Source of the DNA: DATKFM01 sp046154965
GTDB taxonomy: Bacteria; Pseudomonadota; Alphaproteobacteria; Dongiales; Dongiaceae
Direction: 5' to 3'
Length of the DNA: 64,000 nt
Assembly: GCA_046154965.1 (NCBI GenBank)
Contig: JBJXDY010000012.1
Location: 23,840 to 87,839 of the forward strand
Shown here piece by piece: positions 35,724 to 45,621 of the stretch (within the stretch, counting starts at the first letter, position 1; each line of letters opens with the position of its first letter). The notes under the pieces were generated by a model. It did not search any database. It had not been told where the DNA came from and worked only from the letters and a program-made list of their open reading frames with translations. Made by a program: the position numbers and the translations under genes.

Positions 35724-36428
35724 TTAAAACCCTTCTTCGGGAACGGCCCAGGGGCCGGCACCGGCCCGGCAGCGGGCGGTCTCGCCCTTGTAGCAGAACA
35801 GCCGGCTCCGCTCCTGTCCCGGCCAAAGCCGCGCCCGCCAGCGCCGCAGCGCCTCCCGCAGGACATATTGCGTAACGTCCACCAGCCCTAAGGGCCGCAG
35901 CTCGTCCAGAGTGCGCCAGCCCAGATCAAGCAGCTCGCCGCTGCCAGCCAGTTCGCCCTCGGCCAGGCGGCCATCGGCCAGGAAGAACCGCGTGTTGTAG
36001 CGGCGCGTGGAACTGGTCGGCGTGATCGCCCGGCAGATGAAATCAAGCGCCCCGAACGAGGGCGCGCGGCCGCGATCGGAAAAGGCCTGCCAGACCGGGG
36101 CGGGGCCGCCGCTGCCGGCAGCTTCGATGCCGACCAGCAATCCGGTCTCCTCGAAGGTCTCGCGGATCGCGGCGCGGGCAAAGGCCGCGCCGGGCCGGCG
36201 CGATGCCGCCTGCAAATCGGCGGTCACGGCGGGATGCAGCGGCTCGGGAAAACCGCTGGCGAGGCTGTCGCCATCGTCGACCCGCCCGCCGGGAAAAACA
36301 TAGATGTCCGGCAGGAAGGGCACCCGGCTATGCCGGCGCCCGACCAGCACTTCCGGGCCCCGCTTGCTGTCGCGGATCAGGACCAAACCGGCCGCATCCA
36401 CCGGCCTGACAGGGCGCGGGGCGGGCAT
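35724..36428 (-). CDS. NUDIX hydrolase
   Basis: 234 residues. The Nudix box appears as GGRVDD, a long insertion, then AIRETFEETGLLVG (REx2EExG core with metal-binding Glu residues). The N-terminal AAGLVLIRDSKRGPEVLVGRR and FLPDIYVFPGG, and the long insertion between GG and the RET segment, resemble the NUDT19/CoA-diphosphatase-like branch often annotated beside rnr and rpmG. The substrate, probably a nucleotide or CoA derivative, cannot be told. It starts at ATG 36428, 10 bp after the S41 protease gene, probably in the same transcript. Confidence 0.88.
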   Translation of the reverse strand: MPAPRPVRPVDAAGLVLIRDSKRGPEVLVGRRHSRVPFLPDIYVFPGGRVDDGDSLASGFPEPLHPAVTADLQAASRRPGAAFARAAIRETFEETGLLVGIEAAGSGGPAPVWQAFSDRGRAPSFGALDFICRAITPTSSTRRYNTRFFLADGRLAEGELAGSGELLDLGWRTLDELRPLGLVDVTQYVLREALRRWRARLWPGQERSRLFCYKGETARCRAGAGPWAVPEEGF

Positions 36429-36438
36429 GGCGGCGATA

Positions 36439-38040
36439 TCAGGGTTGCGGCGCCGTCACCGGTTCGAAGATCGCGCTCAGATTTTCGTTCGCCGGGCCGA
36501 TGACATGGGCCAGGTGAATGGCGCTGCTATAGAGGCTCTGGCTCTCCAACAGCTTTTCCGCCACCTCCAGGTCCACGGCGGATTCGCCGTGTTGCGAGGG
36601 GCAGTTCGCCCGCAGCTTGATCAGGGTCGCCGTGTCGTCGGGATCTGCCGCGGCCCGCGCCGCCGTGGGAAGGGCCGCGATGCGCCCTTGCTGCAGCGCG
36701 CGGATGAGCTTGTCGGAGTTGGCTGATTCGGTCGATGTGCAGATCGACGGCAGCACGCCCAACTCGTGCAGCGTATAGCCCGAAGGCGCATGGAACCGCG
36801 CCCAGGTCACAGACATCTCGCCGCTGTTGGGCAGGGAGATGACCCGCTGCACCGTGCCTTTGCCATAGGAGTTGCTGCCTACGACGACGGCGCGGTCGTC
36901 ATCCTGCAGCGCCGCCGCGACGATCTCCGAGGCCGATGCGGAATCGCCGTTCACCAGCACGACGATCGGCTTGCCGTCGATGATGTCGCCGGGCGTCGCG
37001 TCATAATACTGATGACTATCGGGGTTGCGCCCATGGGTGGAGACGATGCGGCCAGCCTGAATGAACAGGTCGGCCACCGCCACCGATTGATCGAGCACAC
37101 CGCCGGGATTGTCGCGGAGATCCAAAATGACGCCGTGCAGATCGGCGCCCATGTCCTGCTTCGCCTGGATCACCTCGCGTTCCAGACTCTCGGAGGTCTC
37201 GGCGTTGAAGCCGTAGAGGCGGATATAGGCGAGATTGCCGCGCCGTTCATAGGTCACCGTTTCCGGCGTGATATGGGCGCGCGTAAGCGTGCGATCGAAC
37301 GGCAATTCAGCGCCGCGCAAGACCGTGATCGTGACCGGCGAGCCCTCTTCGCCGCGCAGCATGCCGACGATGCCTTCCTGATCCAGGCCGGTGACGGGCT
37401 TGCTGTCGATATGGGTAATTAAATCGTCGGCGCGCAGGCCCGCCCGCTCGGCCGGGGTGTAGTGCTGCACCGAGAGAATGCGGACCCGCTGTTCCTCCAC
37501 CGCTACGCGGATGCCCACGCCGCCGAAGCCTTCGCGGGACGCGCGGACATCGACCGTCTCCTTGGCCGACGTGTAGCGCGAGAATCGATCCAGCTTGCTG
37601 ACGAAGCCATCGAACATGATTTCATAGATCGCTTCATTGCCCGCCTGGGCCACGGCGGGCGAAACCGCCTTCGCGGCTTCCACCATGTCGGCGGCCAGGT
37701 TGGCCCAAGCGCGCGGCTCTCCCGCCGGCGCCAGGGGCAGGGTGCGCACCGGGGAGTTGTCCCGGTTCAGCACCGCGCTATCAGCCGTGAAACTCACGCC
37801 CAAGGCCGCGTCGAGCTGCGACAGCCGCGAAAGGCCGGCGAGCGTCACATCGCGCAGGCTGACATCGCGGACATAGATAGTGTCGATGCCGCGGAGGCCG
37901 GCGGCAAAGACGTCGCGCGGCGTCGCCGGCCTTCCAGCGCCGCCGGGCATCGTGCAGGCAGCGAGGAAGAGGAAGCTGAAGGAGCAGAAGCAAGCAAGCG
38001 CTAGGCGCAAACCGGCATGGCGGGTTTTCGAGTCAGGCAT
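36439..38040 (-). CDS. S41 family C-terminal processing protease, lipoprotein
   Basis: 533 residues. The N-terminus SFSFLFLAAC is a lipoprotein signal with lipobox LAAC, so the protein is probably anchored in the periplasm. A PDZ domain follows (GGVGIRVAVEEQRVRILSV, then RAGLRADDLITHIDSKPV), and the S41 catalytic core: LRDNPGGVLDQSVAVADLF, NGDSASASEIVAAALQD with the Ser, and SNSYGKGTVQ with the Lys of the Ser-Lys dyad. The C-terminal part is unassigned. Family members cleave C-terminal tails of periplasmic proteins; no substrate is evident. It lies between rnr and the NUDIX gene on the same strand. Confidence 0.9.
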   Translation of the reverse strand: MPDSKTRHAGLRLALACFCSFSFLFLAACTMPGGAGRPATPRDVFAAGLRGIDTIYVRDVSLRDVTLAGLSRLSQLDAALGVSFTADSAVLNRDNSPVRTLPLAPAGEPRAWANLAADMVEAAKAVSPAVAQAGNEAIYEIMFDGFVSKLDRFSRYTSAKETVDVRASREGFGGVGIRVAVEEQRVRILSVQHYTPAERAGLRADDLITHIDSKPVTGLDQEGIVGMLRGEEGSPVTITVLRGAELPFDRTLTRAHITPETVTYERRGNLAYIRLYGFNAETSESLEREVIQAKQDMGADLHGVILDLRDNPGGVLDQSVAVADLFIQAGRIVSTHGRNPDSHQYYDATPGDIIDGKPIVVLVNGDSASASEIVAAALQDDDRAVVVGSNSYGKGTVQRVISLPNSGEMSVTWARFHAPSGYTLHELGVLPSICTSTESANSDKLIRALQQGRIAALPTAARAAADPDDTATLIKLRANCPSQHGESAVDLEVAEKLLESQSLYSSAIHLAHVIGPANENLSAIFEPVTAPQP

Positions 38041-38161
38041 GAGGGCTAGATACTAGTCCATTACTTTCCAACAGGTTAAACTATCGACTCGTTCCCATCG
38101 TCACAAGAACTACCGTTGTGGCAATCCGGCCGTGACAAATTTGGCGCGCGCCGAGGAGGGG

Positions 38162-40441
38162 TCATCGCCGGTGCTTGCGGCGCGACTTCTGCCGGTTTTT
38201 CGGATGCCGGCCGGCCGGCCGGCCGGCCTTTGCAGGAGCCGCGGGCCGCCCCATAGTTTTTTTCGCGGCCGGCGCGCCCTCGCTCTCCTCGGTTTCGATC
38301 AGTTCAAGCACCATGCCGCCGGTGACGGGCGTCGCCTCAACCAGCCGCACCGCGACCACCTCGCCCAGGCTGAACATCCGGCCCCAACGCCGCCCGACCA
38401 GGGCGTGGCGCCGCTCGTCATGTTCGTAGAAATCGGTCGGCAGGGTGCTGATGGGTATCAGGCCGCTCCCGCCGCTCTCATTGAGGGTGACGAAAAGTCC
38501 GAAGCGGGTCACGCCGGAGATTCGCCCGACGAAGATGTCGTTGATGCGCTCGCTCAGGAAGGCGGCGATGTAGCGGTCCATGGCGTCCCGCTCGGCGGTC
38601 GCGGCGCGGCGCTCGGTGGCCGAGATCTTTTCGCCGGTTTGCGGGAACTCCGCCGCGGCGTCGGGCGGCAACCCGTCATTGCCGAACTTGAAACCGTCGA
38701 TCAGCGCGCGATGCACCAGCAGGTCCGAATAGCGGCGGATCGGCGAGGTGAAATGGCAGTAGCGGCGAAGGGCCAGGCCGAAATGGCCGATGTTCGCCGG
38801 GTTGTACTCGGCCTGGGACTGGCTGCGCAGCACCAGGTCATTGAGCATCGCCGCATAGGGCGTCTTCGCGCCCTGCTCCAGCAGCCGCGCGAAGGTCGCG
38901 GGCTTCAGCACCTGGCCGCGCGCCAGCGACAAGCCGAGGGAACCGACGAATTCGCGCAACGCTTCGATCTTCGCCGGGTCCGGCGCGTCATGGATGCGGT
39001 ACATGCAGGGCTGCCGCTTCGCCTCCAGCGATTCCGCCGCAGCGACGTTTGCCGCGATCATGAATTCCTCGATCAGCCGGTGGCTGTCGAGGCGCTGGCG
39101 CGGAATGATCCGGTCGATTCGCCCTTCGCTGTTCAGATAGACCCGCCGTTCGGGCAGATCGAGATCGAGGGTGCCGCGCGCCTGCCGCGCTTTCATCAGC
39201 GCGTCATAGGCGGCGTAGAGCGGCGCGATCACGCTCGCGCGCAGCGGCCCGGCCGGATCATCCGGCGCGCCGTCCCTGGCCCGCTGCACCTGGTCGTAGG
39301 TCAGCCGCGCCGCCGAGCGCATCAGGCCGCGCATGAAGCGGTGATGCAGCTTGTTGCCGTTGCGGTCGATGATCATCTCCACCGCCAGGCAGGCCCGCTC
39401 CTGCAGGGGCTTCAGCGAGCAAAGCTCGTTCGACAGCGCTTCCGGCAGCATGGGCACAACGCGGTCGGGGAAATAGACCGAGTTGCCGCGCTTGCGCGCC
39501 TCCCGGTCCAGCGCATCGCCTGCCGTCACGTAGTGGGCGACATCGGCAATCGCGACCACAAGCCGATGGCCGCCGTCATTCTTGGGATCGGTATCCGCCG
39601 CGGCCCAGACCGCATCGTCAAAATCCCGCGCATCGTCGCCGTCGATGGTGACCAGCGGCAGATCCCGCAGATCCGTGCGGTTGCCCAGAGGCACCGGCCT
39701 TGCTGCTTCAGCCTGATCCAGCGCCGCCTGGGGAAAGCGGTCTGGAATGTCATGCTCGTGGATCGAGATCAGGCTGATGGTTCTCGCGCTGCCGAAGGCG
39801 CCCACCCGTTCCACCACCCGCATCTCCGTGGCGCCGGCGCGCTGCCGCTCCAGCGGTTCGGCCAGCACCACATCGCCGTGCTGAGCGCCCGCTATGTTGC
39901 TGCCGGCGATGCGGAATTCCCCCTTGATGCGGCGGTCCGCCGGCCGCAGCCGGCCGCCGATATTGGGGATCACTTCATAGACGCCAACGATGCGCTTGGG
40001 CGCCGGGCCGAGGATGCGGACGATGCGGCCCTCATAGGTGCGGTCGTTGACCCGGGTCAGTTTGGCGAGCACGCGGTCGCCGGCCGCAACGGCGCGCTGG
40101 CCGCGGGCTTCCGGCGCCATCAGTACCTTGGGAGGCGGTCCCTCGCCGCGCCATTGGATGGGCCGGGCGATGATCTCGCCATCGGGGTCGGTCTCGATGA
40201 CCTGCACCACGGCCACGTCGGGCAGGGCGCCCGGGTTGTTGACCCTGCGGCCGCGGCCGCGGTCCAGTTCGCCGTCGACGGCGAGCTCCTTGAGCAGCGC
40301 TTTCAGGGCTACGCGGTCGTCGCCGCGGATATGAAAGGCGCGGGCGATTTCCCGCTTGCCGACGGGCGTCGGGCTCTCACGGACGAACTCCAGAATTTGC
40401 TGCTTGGTCGGCAGCGGTATCGTCTTTGTCTGTTTCTTCAT
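38162..40441 (-). CDS. rnr: Ribonuclease R
   Basis: Processive 3'-5' exoribonuclease that degrades structured RNA and helps rRNA and tmRNA turnover. The 759 residues show an N-terminal winged-helix (LPTKQQILEFVRESPTPVGK), cold-shock domains, the RNB catalytic domain with DGDDARDFDDAVWA (metal-binding Asp residues) and an S1 domain near the end (FVGRISGVTRFGLFVTL), finished by a Lys/Arg-rich tail (KNRQKSRRKHRR) as in E. coli RNase R. ATG 40441 starts MKKQTKTIPLP. It lies 33 bp after the cupin gene and 121 bp before the S41 protease gene on the same strand. Confidence 0.95.
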   Translation of the reverse strand: MKKQTKTIPLPTKQQILEFVRESPTPVGKREIARAFHIRGDDRVALKALLKELAVDGELDRGRGRRVNNPGALPDVAVVQVIETDPDGEIIARPIQWRGEGPPPKVLMAPEARGQRAVAAGDRVLAKLTRVNDRTYEGRIVRILGPAPKRIVGVYEVIPNIGGRLRPADRRIKGEFRIAGSNIAGAQHGDVVLAEPLERQRAGATEMRVVERVGAFGSARTISLISIHEHDIPDRFPQAALDQAEAARPVPLGNRTDLRDLPLVTIDGDDARDFDDAVWAAADTDPKNDGGHRLVVAIADVAHYVTAGDALDREARKRGNSVYFPDRVVPMLPEALSNELCSLKPLQERACLAVEMIIDRNGNKLHHRFMRGLMRSAARLTYDQVQRARDGAPDDPAGPLRASVIAPLYAAYDALMKARQARGTLDLDLPERRVYLNSEGRIDRIIPRQRLDSHRLIEEFMIAANVAAAESLEAKRQPCMYRIHDAPDPAKIEALREFVGSLGLSLARGQVLKPATFARLLEQGAKTPYAAMLNDLVLRSQSQAEYNPANIGHFGLALRRYCHFTSPIRRYSDLLVHRALIDGFKFGNDGLPPDAAAEFPQTGEKISATERRAATAERDAMDRYIAAFLSERINDIFVGRISGVTRFGLFVTLNESGGSGLIPISTLPTDFYEHDERRHALVGRRWGRMFSLGEVVAVRLVEATPVTGGMVLELIETEESEGAPAAKKTMGRPAAPAKAGRPAGRHPKNRQKSRRKHRR

Positions 40442-40474
40442 CTAATCTGTTGGCGGCGGCGATCGGAGCGGCGA

Positions 40475-40774
40475 TCAAGCCGGCGTCTTAAACTCCACTT
40501 CTACAAATACGAACTCATAGTCGTTCGCGTTGATTACATTATGTTCGACTCCGATCGGGCGGTAATAGGACCGGCCCTCGGTCAGATCGGCAAGGCGCTC
40601 TTCCTTGCCATCGAACAGTCTTAGTTTTCCGGTCGTCATCGGCACCACGACATAGTCGTAGCCGTGCCGATGCCAGCCGGTTTCCGCCCCCGGCGAAAAG
40701 CGCCACTCCGTCACCTTCACGCGCTCATTGTCCACTTGCACTGTGGGTTTTGCTGGCGGGCGGCTGGCGGTCAT
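40475..40774 (-). CDS. Small cupin-domain protein
   Basis: 99 residues, a single conserved beta-barrel. Core motifs: VTEWRFSPGAETGWHRHGYDYVVVP contains the first cupin metal-binding His pair with Tyr following, and YRPIGVEHNVINAN the second His. The downstream strand EFVFVEVEF fits. Such small cupins bind a metal and a small ligand; the function is unknown. ATG 40774 has AGGAG at ideal distance; the frame extends to 40864 without a ribosome site. It lies between topA and rnr on the same strand, where the related genomes I can recall usually have no cupin, so a local insertion is possible. Confidence 0.85.
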   Translation of the reverse strand: MTASRPPAKPTVQVDNERVKVTEWRFSPGAETGWHRHGYDYVVVPMTTGKLRLFDGKEERLADLTEGRSYYRPIGVEHNVINANDYEFVFVEVEFKTPA

Positions 40775-40900
40775 ATTGTGCTCCTGATGCCGGCGAGGGA
40801 TTGAAAACGACAGCGGCCATCCTCTCCCGAGTCTCCTCTGGAGACCAGGTGCAAAATCCGGCAATGGATGGGGGCAGCAGTTGCAGTTCTGTCCGGTCGC

Positions 40901-43645
40901 TTATTCGTTGGCGGCGCGCTTGCGTGAGGGCGGCTTTGCTATGGCCTCCTCATCGGCGGCGTCTTCGGCCGCGGCGGCTTTCTTGCCTTTCTTCTTGCTC
41001 TTCGCGCTGGCGGCGCTCTTGCCGCCTTTGCCTTTCTTCTTTTCAGCTTGGGCGGCCAGAATGGGGACGGCGATCTCCACCGTCACTTCTTCCTCGCTCG
41101 TGCCTTTCGGCAGGGACGCGAGGATATTGCCATGGCGCAGATATGGGCCGTAACGGCCGCTATGCAAGGTGATAGGCTTGCTGTCGGCGGGATGGTCGCC
41201 CACAGCCTTGCCCGGCGGCGTGCGCCGCTTGGCGCTGGCTTCCGCCAGCAGCACCACCGCGCGGTTCAGCCCGATGGTCAGCACATCGTCATCGCCGCGG
41301 ATCGACTTGAAGATATCGCCATGCTTGATGTAAGGCCCGAACCGGCCGATGCCGGCGACGATCGGCTCGCCGCTCTCCGGATGCTTGCCGACTTCGCGGG
41401 GCAGCGAGAGCAGGCCGATGGCGCGGGTCAGGTCCACGTCGGCGGGCGACACGCCGCGGGGCAGGGCGGCCCGCTTCGGCTTGTCCTTGGGTTTTTCCTT
41501 CGCCTTGGCCTTGCGCTTTTTCTTCGCCGGCTTGCCATCGGCCGACGGTGCTTCGGCAGGCGGCGGCTCGGCTGGGGCGGGTTCCGCCGGCACGGCGCCA
41601 TTGCTGGCGTCGCCCAGCTGGACATACACACCGTAGGGTCCGCGCCGCAGCGTCACCGGTAAACCGGTGGCTTCGTCGATGCCCAGCAGTTTCGGCTCGG
41701 TCAGCGCATCGGCCTCGCCATTGCCGTTCTCGACTCCGAGGCGCCGGGTATAGCGGCAAGCCGGGTAGTCCGAGCAGCCGATGAAGGCGCCGAACCGGCC
41801 GAGCTTCAGGCCCAGGCGCCCCTTGGCGCAGACGGGGCAAAGACGCGGATTCTTGCCTTCCTCCAGCACCGGAAAGAAATGCGGGCCCAGATCCTCGTCC
41901 AGTGAGTCGATCACCTGGGTGATCGTCAGGTCCTTGGTGCCGCCGATGGCGGCGCTGAAGTCCTTCCAGAAATCCTGCAGCACCTTCTTCCACTGGATGC
42001 GGCCGCCGGAGATATCGTCGAGCTGGTCTTCGAGCTGGGCGGTGAAGCCGTACTCCACGTAGTGCTCGAAGAAACAGGTCAGGAAGGACGTGACCAGCCT
42101 GCCGAGGTCTTCCGGAATGAAGCGCCGCTTCTCCAGCCGCACATACTTCCGGTCCTGCAGCACCTGCAGGATGGAGGCATAGGTCGAGGGCCTGCCGATG
42201 CCCAGCTCTTCCAGCCGCTTCACCAGGCTCGCTTCCGAATAGCGCGGCGGCGGCTGGGTGAAATGCTGCTCGGGCTTCACTTCATCGCGCTTCAGGTTCT
42301 GCTGCGGCTGCAGGTTCGGCAGGCGGCGGTTGTTCTCGTCATCCTCGGCCGGGTCGTCCTGATCCTCGCGGTAGAGCGTGTAGTAACCGTCGAACAGGAC
42401 CACCGAACCGTTGGCCCGCAGCGTGGTCTTGCCGCCGATGATATCCACGGCCACCTGGTCCAGCACGGCGCTTTCCATCTGGCTCGCCATGGTGCGCTTC
42501 CAGATTAGCTCATAGAGCTTCTGCTCGTCGGCATCGAGATGGCGCGTCACGTCCTCCGGCCGGCGATGGACGTCGGTCGGACGGATCGCTTCGTGGGCTT
42601 CCTGGGCGTTCTTCGCGGTCGTCTTATAGACGCGCGGCGCCTTCGGCAGGTATTTGTCGCCATAGTCTCTGACGATGAGTTCGCGGGCCGATGCAATTGC
42701 TTCGTTGGACAGCGTCACGCCGTCGGTCCGCATATAGGTGATCAGGCCGACCGTCTCGCCCTCCAGCGTCACGCCTTCATATAGCTTCTGGGCGATGCGC
42801 ATGGTGCGGCTGGCCGACAGGCCCAGCTTGCGCGAGGCCTCCTGCTGCAGGGTGGAGGTGGTGAAGGGCGGCGCCGGATTGCGGCGCGCCTGCTTGCGCT
42901 CGACATTGGCGACCGTGAAGGGTTCGCCGGCCATCAGCGCCGCGACGGCGGTGTCGGCTGCGCCCTGGTTGCCCAGGTCGAACTTGTCCAGCTTCTTGCC
43001 GTTCAGGTGCGTCAGGCGGGCGGTGAAGGTGTCGCCCTCGGCGGTGCGGAACTGCACCTCGACCGACCAGTATTCCTGCGGCTTGAAGGCCTCGATTTCC
43101 TTTTCCCGCTCGCAGACCAGGCGCAGCGCCACGGATTGCACGCGGCCGGCCGACTTGCTCTTCGGCAGCTTGCGCCAGAGCACGGGGGACAGGGTAAAAC
43201 CGACGAGGTAGTCCAGCGCGCGGCGGGCCAGGTAGGCCTCCACCAGCTCCTGGTTCAGCGCCCGCGGGTTCTTCATCGCCTCCAGCACGGCGGTCTTGGT
43301 GACTTCGTTGAACACCACCCGCTGCACTTCGACGCCGGTAAGGGCGTGACGGCGCTTCAGTTCCTCGGTGATGTGCCAGGAGATGGCCTCGCCCTCGCGG
43401 TCGGGGTCGGTCGCCAGGATCAGCTTGCCGGAGGATTTAAGCGCCTGGGCGATCTCCTTGAGCCGGCTCTCCGCCCGCTCGGCGACATCCCAGGTCATGG
43501 CGAAGTCCTTGTCCGGCGCCACCGACCCGTCCTTGGGCGGCAGGTCGCGGACATGACCCATGCTCGCGATGACCTTGTAGTCAGCGCCCAGGTACTTGTT
43601 GATGGTTTTCGCCTTGGCGGGCGATTCGACGACGACGACGTTCAT
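40901..43645 (-). CDS. topA: DNA topoisomerase I
   Basis: Type IA enzyme that relaxes negative supercoils. From the N-terminus: TOPRIM (VVVVESPAKAKTINKYLG, DPDREGEAISWHI), the catalytic domain with GLITYMRTDG containing the active-site Tyr, a Cys4 zinc ribbon (CPVCAKGRL, CSDYPACRYTRR) and two repeats (IGRFGPYIKHGD, SGRYGPYLRHGN), ending with a Lys/Ala-rich tail (KKKGKGGKSAASAKSKKKGK). About 914 residues, normal for alphaproteobacterial TopA. I take ATG 43645; a GTG at 43651 sits closer to AGGAG (11 bases) and is possible. It follows dprA by 57 bp, the usual neighbour. Confidence 0.96.
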   Translation of the reverse strand: MNVVVVESPAKAKTINKYLGADYKVIASMGHVRDLPPKDGSVAPDKDFAMTWDVAERAESRLKEIAQALKSSGKLILATDPDREGEAISWHITEELKRRHALTGVEVQRVVFNEVTKTAVLEAMKNPRALNQELVEAYLARRALDYLVGFTLSPVLWRKLPKSKSAGRVQSVALRLVCEREKEIEAFKPQEYWSVEVQFRTAEGDTFTARLTHLNGKKLDKFDLGNQGAADTAVAALMAGEPFTVANVERKQARRNPAPPFTTSTLQQEASRKLGLSASRTMRIAQKLYEGVTLEGETVGLITYMRTDGVTLSNEAIASARELIVRDYGDKYLPKAPRVYKTTAKNAQEAHEAIRPTDVHRRPEDVTRHLDADEQKLYELIWKRTMASQMESAVLDQVAVDIIGGKTTLRANGSVVLFDGYYTLYREDQDDPAEDDENNRRLPNLQPQQNLKRDEVKPEQHFTQPPPRYSEASLVKRLEELGIGRPSTYASILQVLQDRKYVRLEKRRFIPEDLGRLVTSFLTCFFEHYVEYGFTAQLEDQLDDISGGRIQWKKVLQDFWKDFSAAIGGTKDLTITQVIDSLDEDLGPHFFPVLEEGKNPRLCPVCAKGRLGLKLGRFGAFIGCSDYPACRYTRRLGVENGNGEADALTEPKLLGIDEATGLPVTLRRGPYGVYVQLGDASNGAVPAEPAPAEPPPAEAPSADGKPAKKKRKAKAKEKPKDKPKRAALPRGVSPADVDLTRAIGLLSLPREVGKHPESGEPIVAGIGRFGPYIKHGDIFKSIRGDDDVLTIGLNRAVVLLAEASAKRRTPPGKAVGDHPADSKPITLHSGRYGPYLRHGNILASLPKGTSEEEVTVEIAVPILAAQAEKKKGKGGKSAASAKSKKKGKKAAAAEDAADEEAIAKPPSRKRAANE

Positions 43646-43708
43646 GACCACTGGTCAGCAATCTCCTGGAGCCTCGGCGGCGGGAAGTCCCGAGCCGGGC
43701 CCGAAAGG

Positions 43709-44851
43709 TCAGCTACGTTGCGCCTTGTTGGTTAACAATAGGGAAATGCGGTTCCCTGGATGCCATTCAAGACGTCCGGCCAAGTCCAATTCCAGGAGGG
43801 CGGCCCGGACGACGGGGGCGGACAATTGGCACCATCGGGTCAGTTCGTCAACCGCGATAGGGGTGGGGCCAAGCAGCGCAGTCACTGTATCGAGGCTTCC
43901 GTCTGTCAATGATTCATCCGTGATTTCAGTCGGTTGATCTGCTAATTCGAATGTTAATGTTTTAATTGAAGAAAGACCGCTCGCCCCCTCGAGAGCCGTC
44001 AGGACGTCGGCCGCCGATTCGACCAGGACGGCGCCCTGGCGGAGCAAATTGTTTGTTCCCCGGCAGCGGGGATCGAGGGGGGAACCGGGCACCGCCATGA
44101 CCTCACGGCCCTGTTCCAAGGCCAATCGCGCGGTGATCAGCGACCCGGATTGGACGGCCGCCTCGACCGCCAGGACCCCCAGGGACAGCCCGGAGATCAC
44201 CCGGTTGCGCCTGGGGAAATGCCGGGCCTGGGGAATAGTTCCAACCGGCATCTCGGAGATCAGCGCCCCGGTATCGGCGATGCGGCGATAGAGCGCCCCA
44301 TGCTCCGGCGGGTAGATGTTGTCCACGCCGCCGGCCAGGACGGCGACCGTCCCGCTGGTCAGCGCCCCCTTATGGGCGGCGCCGTCGATGCCCCGGGCCA
44401 TGCCGGAGACCACCAGGAAGCCGGCGGCGCCCAGGTCCCGGGCCAGATCCTCCGCCAGACGCCGGCCGCTGGCAGAGGCGTTCCGGGCGCCCACCAGGGC
44501 GACGCAGCGCCGGTCCTTCCACAGCGGCTGTCCGATCAGGGAAATGACCGGCGGCGCGTCCTCGACCGCGGCCAGGGCCGGCGGGTAATCGGCCTCGCCC
44601 AGGGCGATGAAGCGGCCGCCGGCGGCGGCTAACGCCTCGGTCTCCTCTTCCGCCAGGTCCCGCGGATAGATCGCGATCGCGGCCGCCCGCCCGCCGCGGC
44701 GGGCCAGATGGGGCAGGGCCTCCAGCGCCGCCTTGGCCGATCCGTAGCGGCGCATGAGATGGAGGTAGCTGACCGGCCCAACATTCTCGGTGCGGATCAG
44801 GCGCAGCCGGTCCAGCCGCTCCTGCTCGGTGATGACCGCAACTTTTTTCAT
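43709..44851 (-). CDS. dprA: DNA processing protein DprA
   Basis: Loads RecA on incoming single-stranded DNA during transformation. The 380-residue protein has an N-terminal SAM-like domain (RLDRLRLIRTENVGPVSYLHL), the Rossmann-type core (CVALVGARNASASGRRLAEDLA, GFLVVSGMARGIDGAAHKGAL, AVLAGGVDNIYPPEH, ISEMPVGTIPQARHFPRRNR) and a C-terminal winged helix (DTVTALLGPTPIAVDELTRW). All core features are intact. ATG 44851. It lies between plsY and topA; the plsY end is 126 bp away. No other competence genes are in the window. Confidence 0.95.
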   Translation of the reverse strand: MKKVAVITEQERLDRLRLIRTENVGPVSYLHLMRRYGSAKAALEALPHLARRGGRAAAIAIYPRDLAEEETEALAAAGGRFIALGEADYPPALAAVEDAPPVISLIGQPLWKDRRCVALVGARNASASGRRLAEDLARDLGAAGFLVVSGMARGIDGAAHKGALTSGTVAVLAGGVDNIYPPEHGALYRRIADTGALISEMPVGTIPQARHFPRRNRVISGLSLGVLAVEAAVQSGSLITARLALEQGREVMAVPGSPLDPRCRGTNNLLRQGAVLVESAADVLTALEGASGLSSIKTLTFELADQPTEITDESLTDGSLDTVTALLGPTPIAVDELTRWCQLSAPVVRAALLELDLAGRLEWHPGNRISLLLTNKAQRS

Positions 44852-44977
44852 GAGGGGAAGAACCTTGAAACAGGTGACGACGACTCAATTATAGGATGTG
44901 GTTCCAAATAGTGGCAATTGTAGGTTGTGGCACGCCACGGCATGCCATCTCATTGCCTTATTCTGTGTACCGGGCCG

Positions 44978-45619
44978 TTACGAACCGGCGGGCTTGCTGC
45001 TGGAGAGCCGGATACTCGATTCCTCGCCTTTGAGCAGCCGCTTGATGTTGGCGGCGTGGCGCCACCAGACCAGCACGGCGAGGAACAGGCAGAATTCGGC
45101 GATCTGCCGATTGATGAGGAACCAGGCAAACACGGGCGACGCGGCGGCGGCGATCAGCGCCGACAGCGACGAATAACGGAAGGCGAAAGCCGTGATCAGC
45201 CAGACCACGATGGCGAAGAGCCCCAGCGGCCAGTACAGGCCGAAGAAGATGCCGAGCATCGTCGCCACGCCCTTGCCGCCCTTGAATTTCAGCCAGACCG
45301 GAAACAGGTGGCCAATAAAGGCGCCGGCGCCGGCGCAGATGGCGGCATCCGGACCCCCCGGCCACCAATGACCGATCAGCAGCACAGCGGCAGCACCCTT
45401 GAGTGCGTCAAGCAGGAGCGTTGCGGCGGCCAAGCCTTTGTGTCCCGTCCGCAGCACGTTCGTGGCGCCGATGTTACCGGACCCAATAGCCCTGATATCG
45501 CCAAGGCCTGCCAGTTTCGTCAGTATCAGTCCGAACGGGATAGAGCCCAACAGATAGCCGCCGACCAACGCTATAATGTAATACGGTCCGGAGGCGCTCC
45601 AGCTAATCGGATCGGGCAT
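44978..45619 (-). CDS. plsY: Glycerol-3-phosphate acyltransferase PlsY
   Basis: Integral membrane enzyme that acylates glycerol-3-phosphate from acyl-phosphate, the first step of phospholipid synthesis. The 213-residue protein has the three PlsY motifs: GYLLGSIPFGLILTK, RAIGSGNIGATNVLRTG, and GHLFPVWLKFKGGKGVATMLG, with about five membrane segments. ATG 45619 comes two bases after the pyrC-like stop, so it is part of the pyrB-pyrC'-plsY run. The C-terminus (RLLKGEESSIRL) is typical. Confidence 0.95.
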   Translation of the reverse strand: MPDPISWSASGPYYIIALVGGYLLGSIPFGLILTKLAGLGDIRAIGSGNIGATNVLRTGHKGLAAATLLLDALKGAAAVLLIGHWWPGGPDAAICAGAGAFIGHLFPVWLKFKGGKGVATMLGIFFGLYWPLGLFAIVVWLITAFAFRYSSLSALIAAAASPVFAWFLINRQIAEFCLFLAVLVWWRHAANIKRLLKGEESSIRLSSSKPAGS

Positions 45620-45621
45620 GC

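Noticed and set aside
38132..40624. 830-codon + strand frame opposite rnr
   Set aside because: Shadow of RNase R with Arg/His/Ala-biased composition.
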